The notes beneath the pieces were generated by a model. That model saw only the letters and a program-made list of their open reading frames with translations, had not been told where the DNA came from and did no database searches. From contig CAMLKW010000097.1 in assembly GCA_946480605.1 (NCBI GenBank), forward strand, positions 1-15,757: a DNA stretch of 15,757 nt. Reading direction: 5' to 3'. Positions 6,205-13,304 of this stretch are shown piece after piece. This DNA is from an uncultured Roseateles sp. GTDB taxonomy: Bacteria > Pseudomonadota > Gammaproteobacteria > Burkholderiales > Burkholderiaceae. Within the stretch, counting starts at the first letter, position 1; every line of letters starts with the position of its first letter. The translations under genes were made by a program, and so were the position numbers.

Positions 6205-7932
6205 ATGACTAGACAAGCAGACACCCCGCGCCTGGCCGGCCACAAGCTGGTCGAGGCGCTGATCGCCCAGGGTGTGGACACCGTGTTCGGCGTGCCCGGC
6301 GAGAGCTATCTCGCGGTGCTGGACGGTTTCCACGAGCATGCGGACAAGATCCGCTTCATCGCCTGCCGCCAGGAAGGCGGCGCGGCCTTCATGGCAGAGG
6401 CGCAGGGAAAGCTGACGGGCCGCCCTGGCATCTGCTTCGTCACGCGCGGGCCTGGCGCCACCAACGCCAGCATCGGCCTGCACACGGCCTTCCAGGACAG
6501 CACGCCGATGATCTTGTTCATCGGCCAGGTGGCCAGCGACCAGCGCGACCGCGAGGCCTTCCAGGAGGTGGACTACCGCCAGATGTTCGGCCCCGGCACG
6601 CTGGGCATGGCCAAGTGGGTGGGCGAGGTGCACGACCCCCACCGCCTGCCCGAGTACGTGGCCCGCGCCTTCCACACCGCGCTGCAGGGCCGCCCCGGCC
6701 CGGTGGTGCTGGTGCTGCCGGAAGACATGCTGACCCAGCCGACCGGCGCCGCCGTGCTGCCGCGCGTCGAGCCGGCCCAGGCCTGGCCCGCGCCCGGCGG
6801 ACTGCGCGACCTGCGCACGCTGCTGCTGGCGGCGCAGCGGCCCTTCGTCATCGCCGGCGGCAGCGGCTGGGACGCCGAGGGCGCGAAGGCGCTGGAGCGC
6901 TTCGCCGAGAACTGGAACCTGCCAGTCGGCTGCGGCTTCCGCTTCCAGGACTGCTTCGACAACCGGCATCGGCTGTACGCCGGCGACGTCGGCATCGGCA
7001 TCAACCCCCGGCTGGCCCAACGCGTGAAAGACGCGGACCTGGTGATCGCGCTGGGCGTGCGCCTGGGCGAGATGACGACCAGCGGCTACACCCTGCTGAC
7101 GCCTCCACGGCCGAAGCAGAAGCTGGTGCACATCCACGCCGGCGCCGAGGAGCTGGGCCGCGTCTACAGCGCCGACCTGATGCTGCAGGCGGCGATGCCG
7201 GCCGCCGCGAAGGCGCTGGAATCGCTCACGGCGCCGCCCACGCTGCCGTGGGATGACTGGACCGCGTCGGCCCGTGCCGACTACGAAGCCAACCACGCGG
7301 CGCCCGCCGTCGAGCCAATGGACATGGCGGTGGTGATGAAGACCGTCCAGCGCCTGGCGCCGGCCGACACGGTCTATACCAACGGCGCCGGCAACTACAG
7401 CGGCTGGCTGCACCGCTACGTGCGCTACTTCGGCCTGCAGCACCATGGCCGCACGCAGCTGGCGCCGACCTCCGGCGCGATGGGCTACGGCGTGCCGGCC
7501 GCGGTGGCCGCGGCGCTGCTGCATCCGGAACGCACCGTCGTCAACGTGGCCGGCGACGGCGACTTCCTGATGACCGGCCAGGAACTGGCCACCGCCACCG
7601 GCTACGGCGCCAACCGCGGCGCCGGCCGGCTCATCAGCCTGGTGGTCGACAACGGCACCTACGGCACCATCCGCATGCACCAGGAGCGCGAGTACCCGGG
7701 TCGCGTGTCGGGCAGCGACCTGTTCAACCCCGACTTCACCAAGCTCGCCGAGGCCTTCGGCTTCGCGGCCTTCTTTGCCGAGACCACCGAGCAGGTCGGC
7801 CCGGCGCTGGATGGCGCCATCGCTTCGGGCAAGCCGGCGCTGCTGCACCTGCGCCTGTCCAGTGACGTGTCCACCTCGCGCAGCACACTGACGGCCATCC
7901 GTGAGGCCGCACGCCAGCGCCTCGGCGGCTGA
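6205..7932 (+). CDS. Thiamine-diphosphate-dependent enzyme, acetolactate-synthase-like
   Basis: A 575-residue cytoplasmic enzyme of the IlvB/benzoylformate-decarboxylase superfamily with three domains. The PYR domain (about 1-170) has the activating glutamate E57 in C-R-Q-E-G-G-A and the conserved R-G-P-G-A-T-N. A central domain follows (about 190-330). The C-terminal PP domain has G450-D-G-D-F and D482-N483-G-T-Y-G, which bind magnesium and the diphosphate. The family converts 2-keto acids by decarboxylation or carboligation. There is no ilvN/ilvH small subunit and no ilvC nearby, so ordinary branched-chain biosynthesis is not indicated; substrate unknown. An in-frame ATG at 6148 adds 19 residues unlike the family. 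ATG 6205 is preferred because the conserved region starts soon after it and a -10-like element abuts it. Confidence 0.93.
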   Translation: MTRQADTPRLAGHKLVEALIAQGVDTVFGVPGESYLAVLDGFHEHADKIRFIACRQEGGAAFMAEAQGKLTGRPGICFVTRGPGATNASIGLHTAFQDSTPMILFIGQVASDQRDREAFQEVDYRQMFGPGTLGMAKWVGEVHDPHRLPEYVARAFHTALQGRPGPVVLVLPEDMLTQPTGAAVLPRVEPAQAWPAPGGLRDLRTLLLAAQRPFVIAGGSGWDAEGAKALERFAENWNLPVGCGFRFQDCFDNRHRLYAGDVGIGINPRLAQRVKDADLVIALGVRLGEMTTSGYTLLTPPRPKQKLVHIHAGAEELGRVYSADLMLQAAMPAAAKALESLTAPPTLPWDDWTASARADYEANHAAPAVEPMDMAVVMKTVQRLAPADTVYTNGAGNYSGWLHRYVRYFGLQHHGRTQLAPTSGAMGYGVPAAVAAALLHPERTVVNVAGDGDFLMTGQELATATGYGANRGAGRLISLVVDNGTYGTIRMHQEREYPGRVSGSDLFNPDFTKLAEAFGFAAFFAETTEQVGPALDGAIASGKPALLHLRLSSDVSTSRSTLTAIREAARQRLGG

Positions 7933-7946
7933 GCCCGCCCCTGGGG

Positions 7947-7952
7947 CACAAT
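7947..7952 (+). promoter_or_regulatory. -10-like CACAAT in the gap before rnk
   Basis: CACAAT (four of six matches to TATAAT) lies 10 bases before the ATG of a possible 33-codon gene at 7963. It could serve that gene with a leader of only a few bases, or serve rnk with a structured leader of roughly 230 bases. No -35 is evident. Confidence 0.35.
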
Positions 7953-7962
7953 GTGTCCCGTC

Positions 7963-8064
7963 ATGAAGAACCCCGCCCGCCAGCAGCGCAACACGCCCAC
8001 CGCCGACACGGTGGCGGGCCTGCGTGCGGCCGTGGCCATCCAGCGCCCGGTCGCAGACTCCTGA
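7963..8064 (+). CDS. Possible 33-residue small protein
   Basis: ATG 7963 to TGA 8062-8064 encodes 33 residues beginning [12 protein letters not shown] and ending PVADS. It is basic at the front with a small hydrophobic-alanine helix ([10 protein letters not shown]). A -10-like CACAAT lies 10 bases upstream but there is no Shine-Dalgarno sequence. Directly after the stop codon comes the left arm of a perfect 11-bp inverted repeat. It occupies the otherwise empty 255-base gap between the ThDP enzyme and rnk. It may be a real small gene, a leader peptide or chance; I recognise no family. Confidence 0.3.
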   Translation: MKNPARQQRNTPTADTVAGLRAAVAIQRPVADS

Positions 8065-8115
8065 GCCCGGCGATCCCCGTTCTTCCCTTCATCAGCGCAA
8101 CCTCGATCGCCGGGC
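8065..8115 (+). repeat. Perfect 11-bp inverted repeat with 29-base loop
   Basis: The left arm GCCCGGCGATC (8065-8075) is the exact reverse complement of the right arm GATCGCCGGGC (8105-8115), separated by 29 bases. It begins at the base after a small ORF's stop codon and lies 72 bases upstream of rnk. As RNA it would form a strong GC stem. There is no T-tract, so a Rho-independent terminator is not clear; a regulatory hairpin in the rnk leader or an mRNA-end structure are alternatives. Confidence 0.55.
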
Positions 8116-8187
8116 CCACACCCCGCGCGATGCCGTGCCGCCGCCAACCCTGTGCACCAGGCGGCACGGCCCTGACCGAGGTCTGCC

Positions 8188-8601
8188 ATGTCCGCCTTTC
8201 CCGCCACTGCCAACGCTGGCGAGCGCCTGCTCAGCGAGCTTGACCACCGCCGCCTGAACCGCCTGCCGGAGGCGTCCGCGCACGCTGCGCTGCAGGACCT
8301 GCTCGATGGCGCCGAGCTGCTGCCGTCGCGGCAGCTGCCGGCCGACGTCGTGTCGATGAACTCCGAGATCGAGGTGCTGGGCCCGCAACCCGGCCAGCAG
8401 CAGCGGCTGACGCTGTGCTACCCGGCCGAGGCCCGGCCCGAGCAGGGCCGCATCTCGGTGCTGTCGCCGGTGGGCCTCAGCCTGCTGGGCCGCAGCGTGG
8501 GCGAGCGGGTCCGCTGGCAGGCCGGCCATGGCGCCAGCGGCGACCTGCTGATCCAGGCGCTGCGCTACCAGCCCGAGGCCAGCGGCGACTTCGACCGCTG
8601 A
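8188..8601 (+). CDS. rnk: Rnk-like nucleoside diphosphate kinase regulator, GreA/GreB C-terminal domain
   Basis: A 137-residue cytoplasmic protein of the usual Rnk length. A short N-terminal helical arm (about 9-45) includes S-E-L-D-H-R-R-L-N-R-L, a typical Rnk start. The GreA/GreB C-terminal FKBP-like domain follows: L-P-A-D-V-V-S-M-N-S, L-C-Y-P-A-E, I-S-V-L-S-P-V-G-L-S-L-L-G, and the final Y-Q-P-E-A-S-G-D signature. Rnk binds RNA polymerase near the secondary channel and in other bacteria affects nucleotide pools and polysaccharide or stress traits. The long acidic coiled coil of GreA is absent. A GAGGT sequence precedes the ATG. The stress-protein gene follows 86 bases later. Confidence 0.85.
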   Translation: MSAFPATANAGERLLSELDHRRLNRLPEASAHAALQDLLDGAELLPSRQLPADVVSMNSEIEVLGPQPGQQQRLTLCYPAEARPEQGRISVLSPVGLSLLGRSVGERVRWQAGHGASGDLLIQALRYQPEASGDFDR

Positions 8602-8687
8602 CCGCTTCGCATCCACGCCTCCAGCCCGCCGTCGCCGGCAGGCTGGCAGCCGCCCCTGCGCGGCGCTCTTGACCCGAGGTCGTTCCC

Positions 8688-9569
8688 ATGTCCCGTTCCA
8701 TCCTGCTCGTCACCGATTTCTCCCAGCCCGCCGAGGCCGCCGCGCAGCGCGCCGTACTGCTGGCCCGCCAGCGCCGTTGCGAGCTGCTGCTGGCCCACCT
8801 GGCCGACAGCGGCCCGCCCGACGTGGCCGAGCGACTGCCACGCTACGCGGCCATGCTGGCGCGCCGCCACCGGCTGCCGGTGCGGCTGCTGGGCTCGCTG
8901 GACCTGCCCGGCCTGCGCCAGGCCGCCGCGGCCCAGGCCGGGCTGCTGGTGATGGGCTGGCCGCCGCCCGCCGCGGGCCGCTGGCCGTGGTCCGCCGGCT
9001 TGTTCGCGGCACGCCTGCTGTGGCGCCTGGACTGCCCGCTGTTGGTGGTGCGCCGGCCTGCCCGCCACACCTACACCCGGCTGCTGGTCGCGCTGGGCGC
9101 GGCGCCGGCGCCGGCCACCAGTCTGCTGCGCGCCGCGGCCGAGATGGCGCCGGACGCCGAGCTGGAGTTGTTCCACGTCATCGACACCCGGCAGGAGGCC
9201 CACCTGCTGGCGGCCGAGGCCGGCCGGCGGTCGCTGCGCGAGTACCGCGAGGCGCTGGACCAGCACGGCCACCGCCACCTGCGGCGCCTCAGCGATGCGC
9301 TGGACGCGCGCCGCAACCGGCTGATGTACACGCTGGGCCGCGGCGACCCGGCGCGCCAGATCCTGGTGCAGCAGGACTACGGCCGCGCCGAGCTGGTGGT
9401 CACCGGCCGCGGGCGGCGGCCGGCCTGGCAGGAGCTGATGCTGGGCAGCACGGCGGCGCGGCTGCTGCGGCACATGCGCTGCGACCTGCTGGTGTGGCCC
9501 GATCCCTGCGAGCCGCGGCCCTGCCAGAATGCGGCGCATGCAAGAAGTCGCCTTGGAACTCCGCGGTGA
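8688..9569 (+). CDS. Tandem universal stress protein (UspA type)
   Basis: A 293-residue cytoplasmic protein made of two Usp domains. Domain 1 (about 1-125) starts S-I-L-L-V-T-D-F-S and ends C-P-L-L-V-V-R. Domain 2 (about 129-275) starts R-L-L-V-A-L-G and ends C-D-L-L-V-W-P. Domain 2 has V-V-T-G-R-G-R...L-G-S-T, close to the nucleotide-binding G-x2-G-x9-G-(S/T) motif but with the first glycine replaced by threonine. In domain 1 the corresponding stretch (G-W-P-P-P) is not a recognisable ATP motif, so nucleotide binding is uncertain. A GAGG site precedes ATG 8688. The last ~30 bases overlap the start of the S4-domain gene in another frame. Position after rnk suggests a stress-response grouping. 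Confidence 0.88.
   Translation: MSRSILLVTDFSQPAEAAAQRAVLLARQRRCELLLAHLADSGPPDVAERLPRYAAMLARRHRLPVRLLGSLDLPGLRQAAAAQAGLLVMGWPPPAAGRWPWSAGLFAARLLWRLDCPLLVVRRPARHTYTRLLVALGAAPAPATSLLRAAAEMAPDAELELFHVIDTRQEAHLLAAEAGRRSLREYREALDQHGHRHLRRLSDALDARRNRLMYTLGRGDPARQILVQQDYGRAELVVTGRGRRPAWQELMLGSTAARLLRHMRCDLLVWPDPCEPRPCQNAAHARSRLGTPR
9525..9530 (+). promoter_or_regulatory. -10-like CAGAAT before the S4-domain gene, inside the usp gene
   Basis: CAGAAT (four of six matches to TATAAT) ends 7 bases before ATG 9538 and lies within the end of the stress-protein gene. It would give the S4 gene its own leaderless transcript. Confidence 0.35.
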
Positions 9570-9759
9570 GTACATCGAACTGGACAAGCTGCTGAAGGCC
9601 ACCGGCCTGGCGGACAGCGGTGGCCAGGCCCGCGCGCTGATCACCGCCGGCGAGGTGCGCGTGGACGGCCAGGTCGAGCTGCGCAAGACCGCCAAGATGC
9701 GCGCCGGCCAGCTCGTCGAGTTCGGTGGCCAGCGGGTGCGCGTCGTCGCCGCAGGCTGA
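9538..9759 (+). CDS. S4-domain RNA-binding protein, YbcJ-like
   Basis: A 73-residue cytoplasmic protein consisting almost entirely of an S4 RNA-binding domain: Y-I-E-L-D-K-L-L-K-A-T-G, then S-G-G-Q-A-R-A-L-I-T-A-G-E-V-R-V-D-G, then R-A-G-Q-L-V-E-F. This pattern and length match YbcJ-type proteins, which bind structured RNA; a precise role is not established. An in-frame ATG at 9529 adds three residues, but it overlaps the -10-like CAGAAT and has no ribosome site. ATG 9538 has that hexamer 7 bases upstream, so it is preferred. The first 32 bases overlap the 3' end of the stress-protein gene. The next gene is 402 bases away, so this ends the rnk-usp-S4 group. Confidence 0.88.
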   Translation: MQEVALELRGEYIELDKLLKATGLADSGGQARALITAGEVRVDGQVELRKTAKMRAGQLVEFGGQRVRVVAAG

Positions 9760-9976
9760 CGCTTTCCAACTCCGGGCAGACCCGCTCCCGCATTTGGGGG
9801 TGTTCAGGGAATGCCCGGCGTTGACCCGCGGATGCGGAAACGAAACACTGTTCCAACTGCATGAGGGCCGAGGCCGCCGACCGGACACCGCCGGGTGACC
9901 GGGGTCTCGACCCCCGATGCAGTGCGGTGCGCCTGCTGCGCCCGCTCCCTCTGAGCCCCAAGCGAGCCGGTGCCGC

Positions 9977-9994
9977 GAGGGGGTCACACCCCTC
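9977..9994 (+). repeat. 6-bp stem-loop in the pectate lyase leader
   Basis: GAGGGG (9977-9982) and CCCCTC (9989-9994) are exact complements around a 6-base loop, extendable to 8 pairs with one mismatch. It lies in the long leader of the pectate lyase gene. Function unknown. Confidence 0.4.
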
Positions 9995-10080
9995 ACGGCC
10001 TGCCGCCGGTTCCACCGCTTCCTGACCGCTGAGCGCTGCGCGCCCGACCCCTGACGGGCCGGGTGCCGGGCGAACTCGTG

Positions 10081-10102
10081 CCTGCCGCAACGCGGCGGCA
10101 GG
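10081..10102 (+). repeat. 8-bp stem-loop just upstream of the pectate lyase gene
   Basis: The perfect arms CCTGCCGC (10081-10088) and GCGGCAGG (10095-10102) enclose a 6-base loop, 59 bases before the ATG at 10162. It is placed to influence translation or mRNA stability of the operon, or it may be incidental to high GC. Confidence 0.45.
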
Positions 10103-10149
10103 GAGCGGCATGCACAACAAACAAATCCGCGCGCCGCCTCAGCGCGCAC

Positions 10150-10155
10150 AGGAGA
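10150..10155 (+). promoter_or_regulatory. Ribosome-binding site of the pectate lyase gene
   Basis: AGGAGA lies 6 bases before ATG 10162. It decides this start over an in-frame ATG at 10063, which would bury the lipoprotein signal peptide. Confidence 0.75.
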
Positions 10156-10161
10156 CATGCC

Positions 10162-12516
10162 ATGACCCCTCGCAAGCCCACCCGCGGCCTGCTGGCCTCG
10201 TCCATCTCGCTCGGCCTGCTGGCCGCCTGCGGGGGCGGCCAGAACGGGACGCCCGGCTTCGCCACCACGCAGTCCAGCGAGCAGGCCACGGCCGGCCGCC
10301 TGGATGCGTCCGGCGCCGAGGCCGCGACCGCCCGGGCGCTGGCGGCCCGCGCGCCGCGCCCCATCGCGCCGGCGCCCGTGCCCGTCATCGACGCCGTCAG
10401 CCTGACCGACACGAGCGCACCGCTGCTGTTCGACACCGGCACCCGCAACTACGCCGCGCCGACGACCATCAGCGGCCTGCACAACCCGGCCAACTACCGC
10501 GCGGCGCCGCGCCTGCCGGCCTGGCAGTTCGCCACCGTGGACCCGACCAACGGCGTGCTGACCTTCGAGCGCGAGACCGCGCCCGACATCGGCTGGCACG
10601 GCCAGTCGCGCAAGGGCAAGGTGCGGGTCACCGGCGGCTCGTCGGCCGCCGCCAACCGCGTCTACACGGTGTTCAACAAGGAGCAGCTGCTGGCGGCGCT
10701 GCGCGAGGCCAAGAACGAGCCAAAGATCATCCGCATCGTCGGCCACATCGACTTCCGCTGGCGCGACAGCAACACGGTGTTCGAGGAATACACGGGCTTC
10801 CTGGACCAGAAGAACGGCGGCAGCTTCTCCATCCCGTCCAACACGACGCTGGTGGGCATCAACGACAGCAACGGCCGCCCGGCGCGCATCACCGGCACGC
10901 AGATCCTGATCGGCATCGAGGCCGCCACCACGTCGGCCGGCGCCGAGGCCGACTTCAAGGCCTGGGTCGCTGCCGGCAAGGACCCGGAACTGTTCCCGAC
11001 CTGGACGCGCAACATCATCCTGCGCAACCTGGCCATCGACACGCCCTGGGACGTGAACCCCGAGGACAGCGGCAATGCCTACATGGACGGCATCGCCATC
11101 ACGCGCGGCCAGCAGATCTGGGTCGACCACGTGACTCTCAGCGACGGCGACACGCCCGACTCGCTGGCCAGCGACACCCGCCACGACGGCGCGCTGGACA
11201 TCATCCGCGGCAGCGACTACGTCACCGTCTCCAACAGCGTCTTCACCAAGCACCACAAGACCACGCTGGTGGGCAATGGCGACTCGGGCCGCGCCTGGAG
11301 CGACGCCGGCCGCCTGCACGTGACCATGACCGGCAACTGGTGGGACCACCCCTACAGCCGCCTGCCGCTGGTGCGCTTCGGCCAGCTGCACCTCTACAAC
11401 AACCTCGTCAGCGGCAGCACGACGACGGACGACGCCGACAAGAAGTTCGCCTCCGGCCTGGATGTGCGCTACCAGTCCGACGTGATCTCGGAGAACAACT
11501 TCTACGAGTTCACCGGCCTCAAGCCCAAGGAGGTCTGCGGCAAGCTGGCCGGTGGCAAGCAGGCCATCAGCTTCCGCAGCTCGGGCCACCGCTTCATCAG
11601 CGACAAGGACGACGCCGGCAAGCCCATGGCGGGCGTCATCGACATCGAGCTGCAGGGCTGCGAAGGCCTGCCGGTGGCGCAGAACTGGGTGCCGCCCTAT
11701 GCCTACACGCTGCGCAGCGCCGACGCGATCCGCAGCGCCGTGCAGCAGTCGGCCGGCGCGGGCCGGCTGGGCCTGTACGCGGTGAGCGGCCCCGTGCCGG
11801 CGCCGCTGCCCAGCTCACCCGCGCCCAGCCCCGCACCGACGCCGCCGGCACCCGCTCCGACGCCGACACCGCCCCCGCCCGCACCGACGCCCGCGCCGAA
11901 CCCGCCGCCGCTGATCCCCGGCACGGCCTGCACGGTCACGCTGCCCTGCAGCACCGGCAGCGGCGAGCAGGTGATGAGCCCGCTGGTGACCGCCGTCGTG
12001 CCCGCTGCCAGCTATGTGCAGGAGACCGGCACCTACACGCTGTCGGGCGCCGGTGCGGTGGCCTCGGGCACGTCGTACTCGTTCAGCACCAAGTACACGG
12101 CGCTGGTCGGCGACTTCACGTTCACGGCCCGCATCGCCAGCCAGGGCGGCAGCGGCTCCGGCGGGCGCGCCGGCGTCGTCGCAATGGAGGCGCTGACCGG
12201 CACGCCGGCCTATGCCTGGACGGCACGCTACGCGTCCACCGGCGAGATCCGCGCGGCGATCAACGCCAACAACAAGTCCAACCTGAGCGGCTTCGACAGC
12301 TCGACGCCGCCCGTCTGGGTGCGCATCCGGCGCGTGGGCACGTCGGTCTACCAGGCCGCCTCGACCGATGGCGTGACCTGGTCGGAGAAGACGCCGGCCA
12401 ACCTCGTCACCTCGGCCGCCACGCTCTACGTGGGCCTGGCGCTCTCGTCGGGCAGCAACAGCACGGTCGTCACGGCCGATTTCGACAACGTCAGCATCGT
12501 CGGCGGTGGCCGCTGA
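10162..12516 (+). CDS. Lipoprotein pectate lyase (PL1) with C-terminal DUF1349-like domain
   Basis: A 784-residue secreted enzyme. Residues 1-22 are a lipoprotein signal peptide with lipobox L-A-A-C23; glycine at +2 favours the outer membrane. The PL1 right-handed beta-helix spans about 125-540: W320-V-D-H323-V-T-L-S-D, D342-G-A-L-D-I-I-R-G-S-D-Y-V, H364-H-K-T, and R400-L-P-L-V-R405. Asp residues would bind calcium, and R400 aligns with the catalytic base of PelC-type lyases, which cleave polygalacturonate by beta-elimination. A proline/alanine/threonine linker (about 544-586) leads to a domain (588-784) resembling DUF1349/concanavalin-like sandwiches, probably carbohydrate-related. First gene of a likely three-gene operon with two PEP-CTERM proteins. 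Pectin versus another polyuronate as substrate is inferred. Confidence 0.92.
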   Translation: MTPRKPTRGLLASSISLGLLAACGGGQNGTPGFATTQSSEQATAGRLDASGAEAATARALAARAPRPIAPAPVPVIDAVSLTDTSAPLLFDTGTRNYAAPTTISGLHNPANYRAAPRLPAWQFATVDPTNGVLTFERETAPDIGWHGQSRKGKVRVTGGSSAAANRVYTVFNKEQLLAALREAKNEPKIIRIVGHIDFRWRDSNTVFEEYTGFLDQKNGGSFSIPSNTTLVGINDSNGRPARITGTQILIGIEAATTSAGAEADFKAWVAAGKDPELFPTWTRNIILRNLAIDTPWDVNPEDSGNAYMDGIAITRGQQIWVDHVTLSDGDTPDSLASDTRHDGALDIIRGSDYVTVSNSVFTKHHKTTLVGNGDSGRAWSDAGRLHVTMTGNWWDHPYSRLPLVRFGQLHLYNNLVSGSTTTDDADKKFASGLDVRYQSDVISENNFYEFTGLKPKEVCGKLAGGKQAISFRSSGHRFISDKDDAGKPMAGVIDIELQGCEGLPVAQNWVPPYAYTLRSADAIRSAVQQSAGAGRLGLYAVSGPVPAPLPSSPAPSPAPTPPAPAPTPTPPPPAPTPAPNPPPLIPGTACTVTLPCSTGSGEQVMSPLVTAVVPAASYVQETGTYTLSGAGAVASGTSYSFSTKYTALVGDFTFTARIASQGGSGSGGRAGVVAMEALTGTPAYAWTARYASTGEIRAAINANNKSNLSGFDSSTPPVWVRIRRVGTSVYQAASTDGVTWSEKTPANLVTSAATLYVGLALSSGSNSTVVTADFDNVSIVGGGR

Positions 12517-12534
12517 CCTGCAAGGAGCAGTTCC

Positions 12535-13290
12535 ATGAAGAAGTTCAACATCACCACGCTGGCCGCCACGCTCGCGCTGGCTCTCGGCGCCGGTGCAGCC
12601 CAGGCTGCGGCCACCAGTGAAGTCGCCTATGGCTCGCTGTCGGGTTCGGCCATCACCTTCTCCGAGCTGGCCGGCGGCGCCATCGACGGCCTGCTGAGCA
12701 GCGGCGGCGTGCAGTTCGGCAAGCGGTTCGACGGCCAGGAGCTGGCCGTGGCCAAGGTGCCGGTGCCGGGCGAGGTCGAGCAGGAATGGTTCGACGATCT
12801 CAGCTTCGGAGCCCCCGCTGCGGGCCTGACGCTGGTGGCAGGTGCCGCCGGCGCCAACCTCGGCGCCTTCAACTACGGTGACGCGAATGGCGTGGCGCTT
12901 TTCGGCGTCGGCCCGCAGGCCAGCTACGCCGACGGCCTTGGTGCCATCTCGGCCCGCTTCGCCGCACCGGTGTCGGCGCTGGGCTTCCAGCTGCGCGACG
13001 TGGACGGCGGCGCCGTCACGCTGAGCCTCTATCGCCTGGATGGCAGCCTGATCCAGAACGTCGACCTGAGCGGCCGCAGCGACGGCTTCTTCGCCTTCGC
13101 CCGCAGCGGCGGCACGGCCGACATCGCCGGCTTCTCGCTGACCAACCGCGACAGCTACTACGGCGTGTCCATGGACAACCTGCTGCTGTCCGCCGCGCCG
13201 GTGCCCGAGCCGTCCGTGGCGCTGCTGCTGCTGCCGGGCCTGATGACCCTGGGCGTGATCGCCCGCCGCCGCCGTTCCAACAACACCTGA
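12535..13290 (+). CDS. PEP-CTERM sorted surface protein, first of two
   Basis: A 251-residue exported protein. Residues 1-24 are a signal peptide cleaved after A-Q-A. The C-terminus carries a complete PEP-CTERM tail from A221: V-P-E-P (223-226), a hydrophobic helix, then A-R-R-R-R. Such tails are cut by exosortase, and these proteins usually belong to exopolysaccharide-producing surfaces. The mature part (25-220) is beta-rich and glycine-rich with one repeatable theme, a G-F-Q-L-R-D-V-D-G-G-A-V-T-L-S-L-Y-R segment followed by F-F-A-F-A-R-S-G-G-T-A-D-I-A-G-F, seen in several PEP-CTERM families. No cysteine is present. AAGGAG (12522-12527) precedes the ATG and the pectate lyase stop is 18 bases upstream, suggesting one operon. 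Molecular function unknown. Confidence 0.9.
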   Translation: MKKFNITTLAATLALALGAGAAQAAATSEVAYGSLSGSAITFSELAGGAIDGLLSSGGVQFGKRFDGQELAVAKVPVPGEVEQEWFDDLSFGAPAAGLTLVAGAAGANLGAFNYGDANGVALFGVGPQASYADGLGAISARFAAPVSALGFQLRDVDGGAVTLSLYRLDGSLIQNVDLSGRSDGFFAFARSGGTADIAGFSLTNRDSYYGVSMDNLLLSAAPVPEPSVALLLLPGLMTLGVIARRRRSNNT

Positions 13291-13304
13291 GGAGACCCAC
13301 CATC

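Larger units (their letters stand above)
9760..10161 (+). other. 402-base GC-rich leader region before the pectate lyase operon
   Basis: No convincing gene is seen here on either strand. It holds a weak promoter-like pair, TTGACC (9821-9826) and AACACT (9844-9849) with a 17-base spacer, which would give a leader of about 300 bases. Several inverted repeats follow or flank it: CCGGGCA/TGCCCGG (9772-9778 with 9812-9818), GAGGGG/CCCCTC (9977-9994) and CCTGCCGC/GCGGCAGG (10081-10102). An unusual A-rich patch (about 10110-10127) lies near the operon start. I see no match to a known riboswitch class and no convincing sigma-54 -24/-12 box. Confidence 0.5.

Noticed and set aside
6046..7848. 600-codon open frame on the minus strand
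   Set aside because: Antisense shadow of the ThDP enzyme, with low-complexity composition and no motif.
10063..10161. Upstream in-frame ATG extending the pectate lyase by 33 residues
   Set aside because: It would bury the lipoprotein signal peptide; ATG 10162 has a good AGGAGA site.
9760..10161. Sigma-54 promoter of the kind reported for PEP-CTERM genes, or a known riboswitch
   Set aside because: No convincing TGGCAC-N5-TTGC string was found, and no conserved core of a common riboswitch class was recognised.
9400..11589. 729-codon open frame on the minus strand
   Set aside because: It spans the usp end, the S4 gene, the leader and the lyase in antisense; composition is that of a GC artefact.
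11791..11920. CCG/GCC-rich repeat-like DNA
   Set aside because: It simply encodes the proline/alanine linker of the pectate lyase; no independent repeat element.
10110..12620. 836-codon open frame on the plus strand, shifted relative to the pectate lyase
   Set aside because: The in-frame lyase has clear catalytic motifs and a lipoprotein signal; this shifted frame is R/H/Q/G-rich without motifs.
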